A program made the position numbers and the translations under genes. The notes under the pieces are model-generated. The model was not told the DNA's origin. It did no database searches and was given only the letters and a program-made list of their open reading frames with translations. From Tubiluchus corallicola (lineage: Eukaryota > Priapulida > Priapulimorpha > Priapulimorphida > Tubiluchidae), in the NCBI GenBank assembly GCA_030141605.1, contig JAQGDQ010000080.1, positions 496,001 to 560,000 of the forward strand: DNA of 64,000 bases, written 5' to 3'. Shown piece after piece: positions 59,791 to 64,000 of the stretch (position 1 is the stretch's first letter; each line of letters starts with the position of its first letter).

Positions 59791-62700
59791 GTTTTGGAGT
59801 AAAGCTGATATTAGGTAAGAAATAAAATACGCACATGAAATATAACTTGCCTATACGCGTTTCTAATTTACATATAATTAGTTTTTATTGTCTATTTATT
59901 TTATACTCTGTTTACTGAAATATAATGATAAAAATATTGTTACAATAATTTATCATTATTTGAAATCACAAGATAATGGACAGTTATAATAATACCTATT
60001 TCACCTGAATGCATTAACTTGGATTTTTTAATCATACGCTTTATTTTTAATTACTTGATAAACGTTACTATTAGTGTTGTCATTGGGTATTCCGGTACCC
60101 GAGTAATTACCCGCATTGTACATGTCTGGGGATCGATGAGAAATCAAGGATTCCACATACATGCTTTATACTCGCGAATGCTCATCAAGTTCAGCTTCTG
60201 GTTTTATGTTTTAGTTTCGTTTCTAAGATGCCTACCAAAATGGAATTAAATTACGCAAACTCAGGATGTAAGAGAAGGAAATGTATCAGCGAAATTTGTT
60301 AATATCTGTATAGCATCAAGCAGTTTTTCTGTATGTTCTAGGGATACTTAAGCAAACTGTTCACATAAACCGCATAGTTTTGCTTTGCTGCATTTTAGCA
60401 GGTAGCATTTAGCTTTTTACCATTATTTTATTATTTAACATGTTTTCACACTGTTATACATGTTTCCGTATAAGCTGTTAAATTACTGAATTCTGTTATA
60501 AGCTAAAATATTGGTTTGAGTTTTGAGTGTTTCCACCACACCTTCTAGTCCGCATAAGTTAAGAATTTTCATGGCAAAAAATAACCACCCCAACATTTCA
60601 CTGTGAGTAAAATTTGTATTTATATCAAATTACAGGTAAAAGGAAAAGAGAATGAAAATGCACAAAAGATAAGTACAAAGAATTATTTAATTTAGACAAT
60701 CATTTCGTCGTAACCTTTTGTGTCTTTTAGTTCATAAAATTAATTTTTAATAATATTTTGTGTATTTTTGTTCTTTTTTCTTTCACTTGAAAATAATCCC
60801 AAATGTCCAAGTGGTGACTGAAACTTCATGTCTGCTCATTTATACATTGTGGAATTCCTTTTAATATCTCTCTTACTTGTCACTAAGAATTACTTCTTTT
60901 TTATAATTAGGCCAATTTAAACTGATTTGCAAAATCGCACACTTTCTCAGATGCAAAAATTCAACCATTAAATTAGTCTGCCGTACAAAATTTCACTAAT
61001 CTGACGAATTATCTTGTAATCTAAGCAGACACTTATTACTTTAAAAGCCCCATTTATCTTCACTCGTTTTCTTAAACCTGAGCTCGGCTTTTACAAACAT
61101 CAAAAGAAACTAAAGCTTAGCAACATAATTCCTAAGTTGCGAGTTGCTATTATTATAACGTCTAGCGGCGCAACGAAAATTTCTTGAGTCTCGCAAGCCC
61201 GAAACACCAAAAATGCAAAAACTCTCATTCTCGCTACAAATAAGTTGCTGCCTGGTGGGTACGGCTTCTTACGGCAACTCGTACGAAAGAATTACTAACT
61301 CATTCATGCGACTATCTGATTTTGTTCTATCACGTAATTTTATTTGTGCCATTTGTGCTACATAGCGCTATATACCTATTAAACAAAGTCTCGCGTCACT
61401 CGTTATTATACCAATATGACGGGCTCATATATTATGTTACGCTTTCTTATTGAGTACGTCATCCACCCATTGTTGCACGGGATCTAGAACAATCACGTTA
61501 TTTCTTGAAATGTTCCGATATCTGTACCAGTAATAAATATTGTAAAATCATCTGGAATAGTCTGTACACCACACCGTCTTAAAATAACGTACGTATTAGA
61601 ACTTTTTGTAATTACGTAAAATAAACTGCCTAGTTATGTTACGTGTTCAAACACAGAATAAAATAGACCCCGTTTGGCAAATGAACCCAATGACCGAAAG
61701 ACGGTTTTTAATTACTACTAACAATGCAATTATTGTTGAAATAATTATATAAAACTAGTTACAACAAAACGGTTGAAATTAATATACGCAAAAAACACTA
61801 AGGTCATTAACACCACAGATAAAATTAATAAAGTACACTATAAGTAGTAATTAATACAACAAATTTATACGCAAATGATAAGCACAGCAGTTATAAAACG
61901 CAAGTACAAAAAAATCAAAAAGTTCACTTAGTAAAACACTTTACACGTACTAGCCTATTCATCTTCACTGCATAATATATGTACCCCTTATCCCCTGCAG
62001 GCGGTCCATTTAATATAATTACAAAAATCTCCAGAGCATTACAGAAAGACTCTTTGATGTATAGGTTATTCCTCAGTATTACACGTTTACAATGAAAGTA
62101 TGGGCGGATGACGGGATTCAACAACAAAGCGGAATTCGTAACAATTACTGTATTTCAATAGTAATAATTATTACTTTGTTAGCAAATAGCTATAAACGTT
62201 CTGTTTGTTTGTTTCATTCTGCAAAAGGGACCTACAAGTATTTTATTCTGTCACTTTGTTTGAACACGTAACAGTTATGTCAAATAAACGTTAGTAAATA
62301 CCCAATTTCAAGATAGCAGTCGTACAAAAGAGACGTATCTGTATGAACCAAAATTTAAACTAGTAAGATATTATGTCGCGGAATAAATTGCGAGAAAAAT
62401 TCTTTTTTACTTTCCATGACAACAATGGCGACATCACGACTACATTCTTTCATAGTTTGTAGGCGTTTTGGACATAAGAGTGGTAGTACTTGATTGTATG
62501 TTCATTGCCGTTTAATATTAATGAATATAGATAAATATACTTAATTTACACTAGTCTAGGTATTACAATGATGAGAGAAACAACAACGGCAAGAGCAACA
62601 ACAACAATAATAAAAGCTAAGCAAATTGAAATGTTTTTAAAAATAAGATTCCGTTATATTTGAATATGTATTAATTGTTTTATATATGTACATAAACTCA

Positions 62701-63284
62701 AGTTGATTGTAACTTAATTCCAAGGTTTTGCAAGAATTTGAAAAAACACGCTCTTCCGACACTTTCTTTATTTTTTCTATTATTTTATTTTTTTCCGTTA
62801 AAAACCTTAATATGTATTTGCCTATTTAAGCATGACTTCGGGCAATTACTTTCGGAAGGGGGATTTAAGTTTTGCTGAGAAAAGTATTTTTCACTTAATT
62901 TGCACACTGGTAAAAAGCCTAGACTATTCTGATACTGAGCCGATTTCTCAAGAACGCAAATAACCAAACTCTGTCCTTAAGAAATCGGTTCAGCGTATCT
63001 ATTACTATATGTTAGCTAAGTTTAATTACTCGTTATCTTACTGTTCACTAACACACACTCTTAAACTTTATGAAAAGTTATTATGACTAGATTTCCATTC
63101 AGCAAATGCAATACTTGTTTGGTTATTTTGCATTTCTGTCATCATTTCAACATATTGCATTCAGTAACAACAGTGCTTCCTTGGTACTCTATTAAGTGAC
63201 GGTTGTGACGGTTTTGAATTTTCACCTTTTCAATTGGAAGGAGATATCTTGATGTGGTGATGACGGTGGTGATGATAGTAAAGC
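59791..63284. other. Intergenic, no gene seen
   Basis: About 3.5 kb of AT-rich sequence without convincing exons, repeats or RNA genes. The left end of the receptor's 3' UTR should lie just below 63285. Confidence 0.5.
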
Positions 63285-63638
63285 CTATACTCTTGTAGTA
63301 GTAAAATAACTGGCACCTGGATACTCCTGATTTTCCATAGGATACGTTATCATGGGCTTGGTAATATCTGCTGCATCATTGCCATCATCATTTAATTCGA
63401 CTGTTACAATCTCAGCTCGTTTCTTCATACTACTCTTCTGCGAGTGTGAACTCCGTGTATCTGACGACCTTTGTAAAACAGAACCATTGGGGGTGATACT
63501 GTTACTGTTGTCTGTGGAATTTTTCCTATGAGTCTTGCTCATGTGGGTTACGATTGTCGAAGCATTGGACATGCGTGGACCCATGCGACCACGGTCTAAC
63601 CAAAATCGATTCCAGCGTTTTTTAATCTCATATTGAAC
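63285..63638 (-). CDS. Family B (secretin-like) GPCR, last coding exon: cytoplasmic tail
   Basis: Open exon of 118 codons preceded by a TTTCTAG acceptor and starting in phase 0 with VQYEIKKRWNRFWLDRGR. This matches the conserved helix 8 of family B receptors (usually N-G-E-V-Q-x-x-x-K-R-x-W), with the exon junction before VQ. The remaining tail is Ser/Thr-rich (SKTHRKNSTDNSNS, SSDTRSSHSQKSS) and so rich in possible phosphorylation and arrestin sites. It ends FTTTRV-stop, a class I PDZ ligand (T-x-V). The seven membrane segments lie to the right of the window, so the subtype (calcitonin, CRF/DH44, PDF or PTH-like) cannot be decided. Family membership is inferred from the short helix 8 match. 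Confidence 0.72.
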   Translation of the reverse strand, partial: VQYEIKKRWNRFWLDRGRMGPRMSNASTIVTHMSKTHRKNSTDNSNSITPNGSVLQRSSDTRSSHSQKSSMKKRAEIVTVELNDDGNDAADITKPMITYPMENQEYPGASYFTTTRV

Positions 63639-64000
63639 CTAGAAATAGTTGAATGTGATTGTAAATTCATATGTTCAACCTGCAGACACAGAAATAATAA
63701 CTGTATCTAATAACTTCTTAGACTAAACTTAAAAATACAATAAAAATAAACTCCAATTCGCAGCCTAGAGCAGATAATTAGGCGGTAATAAGACAACCAG
63801 AAGTTGAACGCCTTCCAAAATTAGTTGAACAGTTCGATTACTGGTAGACTGTTTCCTAGTATCAAATAGACGGGCGTAAGAGGCGGGGGATCAGGAGGGC
63901 GATTACCCTCACAGGGCAAACGAATTGTACATTTTCAGGACAAAAGCTGGGTTATTTTTAGGGCAAATATTTTTTTCATGGATTTTATTCAGGCACCGAA
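63639..64000 (-). other. Intron of the family B GPCR gene (partial)
   Basis: Begins with the TTTCTAG acceptor on the minus strand. No transmembrane exon is readable before the window ends. Confidence 0.5.

Overview
This is eukaryotic, animal DNA. It is AT-rich, its genes are split into short exons by introns of 0.1-3 kb with GT-AG (a few GC-AG) borders, microsatellites are common, and decayed LINEs and DNA transposons lie in introns and between genes. The animal families seen (DDX42 helicase, CBM14-LDLa-NODB chitin-deacetylase-like protein, calcitonin-type neuropeptide, family B GPCR, G-gamma, M14 carboxypeptidases) fit an invertebrate. The neuropeptide has a C-x-I-N-x-G-x-S-x-x-C ring of the kind described in protostomes rather than the shorter ring of chordates, so I favour a protostome. 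I cannot name the species. Nearly all genes here are multi-exon, so exons were joined by hand from splice sites, reading phase and family alignment.

Layout. 1-14 kb: fifteen exons of DDX42 on the minus strand, from the start codon into helicase domain 2; the 3' part lies left of the window. Its introns hold three related Tigger/pogo-like elements, one carrying a nested inverted-repeat element, and an L2/CR1-like LINE. 14-21.7 kb: no host gene seen; a decayed hAT transposase, a decayed LINE and a 264-bp TCTG/TCTA array. 21.8-22.8 kb (plus): a three-exon precursor for a calcitonin-type neuropeptide. 23.7-33.4 kb (minus, convergent with it): a complete six-exon chitin-deacetylase-like gene whose metal-binding residues are changed and which uses two GC-AG introns. 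33.5-39.2 kb: mostly anonymous sequence with one inverted-repeat element. 39.3-40.2 kb (plus): a two-exon G-protein gamma subunit ending in a CAAX box.

41.4-54.5 kb (plus): two tandem M14A carboxypeptidase A-type genes of 11 exons each with matching intron positions; both look like secreted zymogens. The first lacks the residue equivalent to Tyr248 of bovine carboxypeptidase A. A LINE fragment and an ATT array sit in intron 10 of the first copy. 54.6-60 kb: an inverted-repeat element with subterminal word arrays (56.5-57.6 kb) and a PIF/Harbinger element (57.9-59.6 kb) with TTA target duplications, a broken transposase N-terminus and a MADF-like ORF. 63.3-63.6 kb (minus): the last coding exon of a family B GPCR with a PDZ-type C-terminus; the rest lies right of the window.

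The genes do not form an operon or one pathway. The neuropeptide, G-gamma and family B receptor are all parts of peptide-GPCR signalling, but a functional link between these particular genes is speculation.
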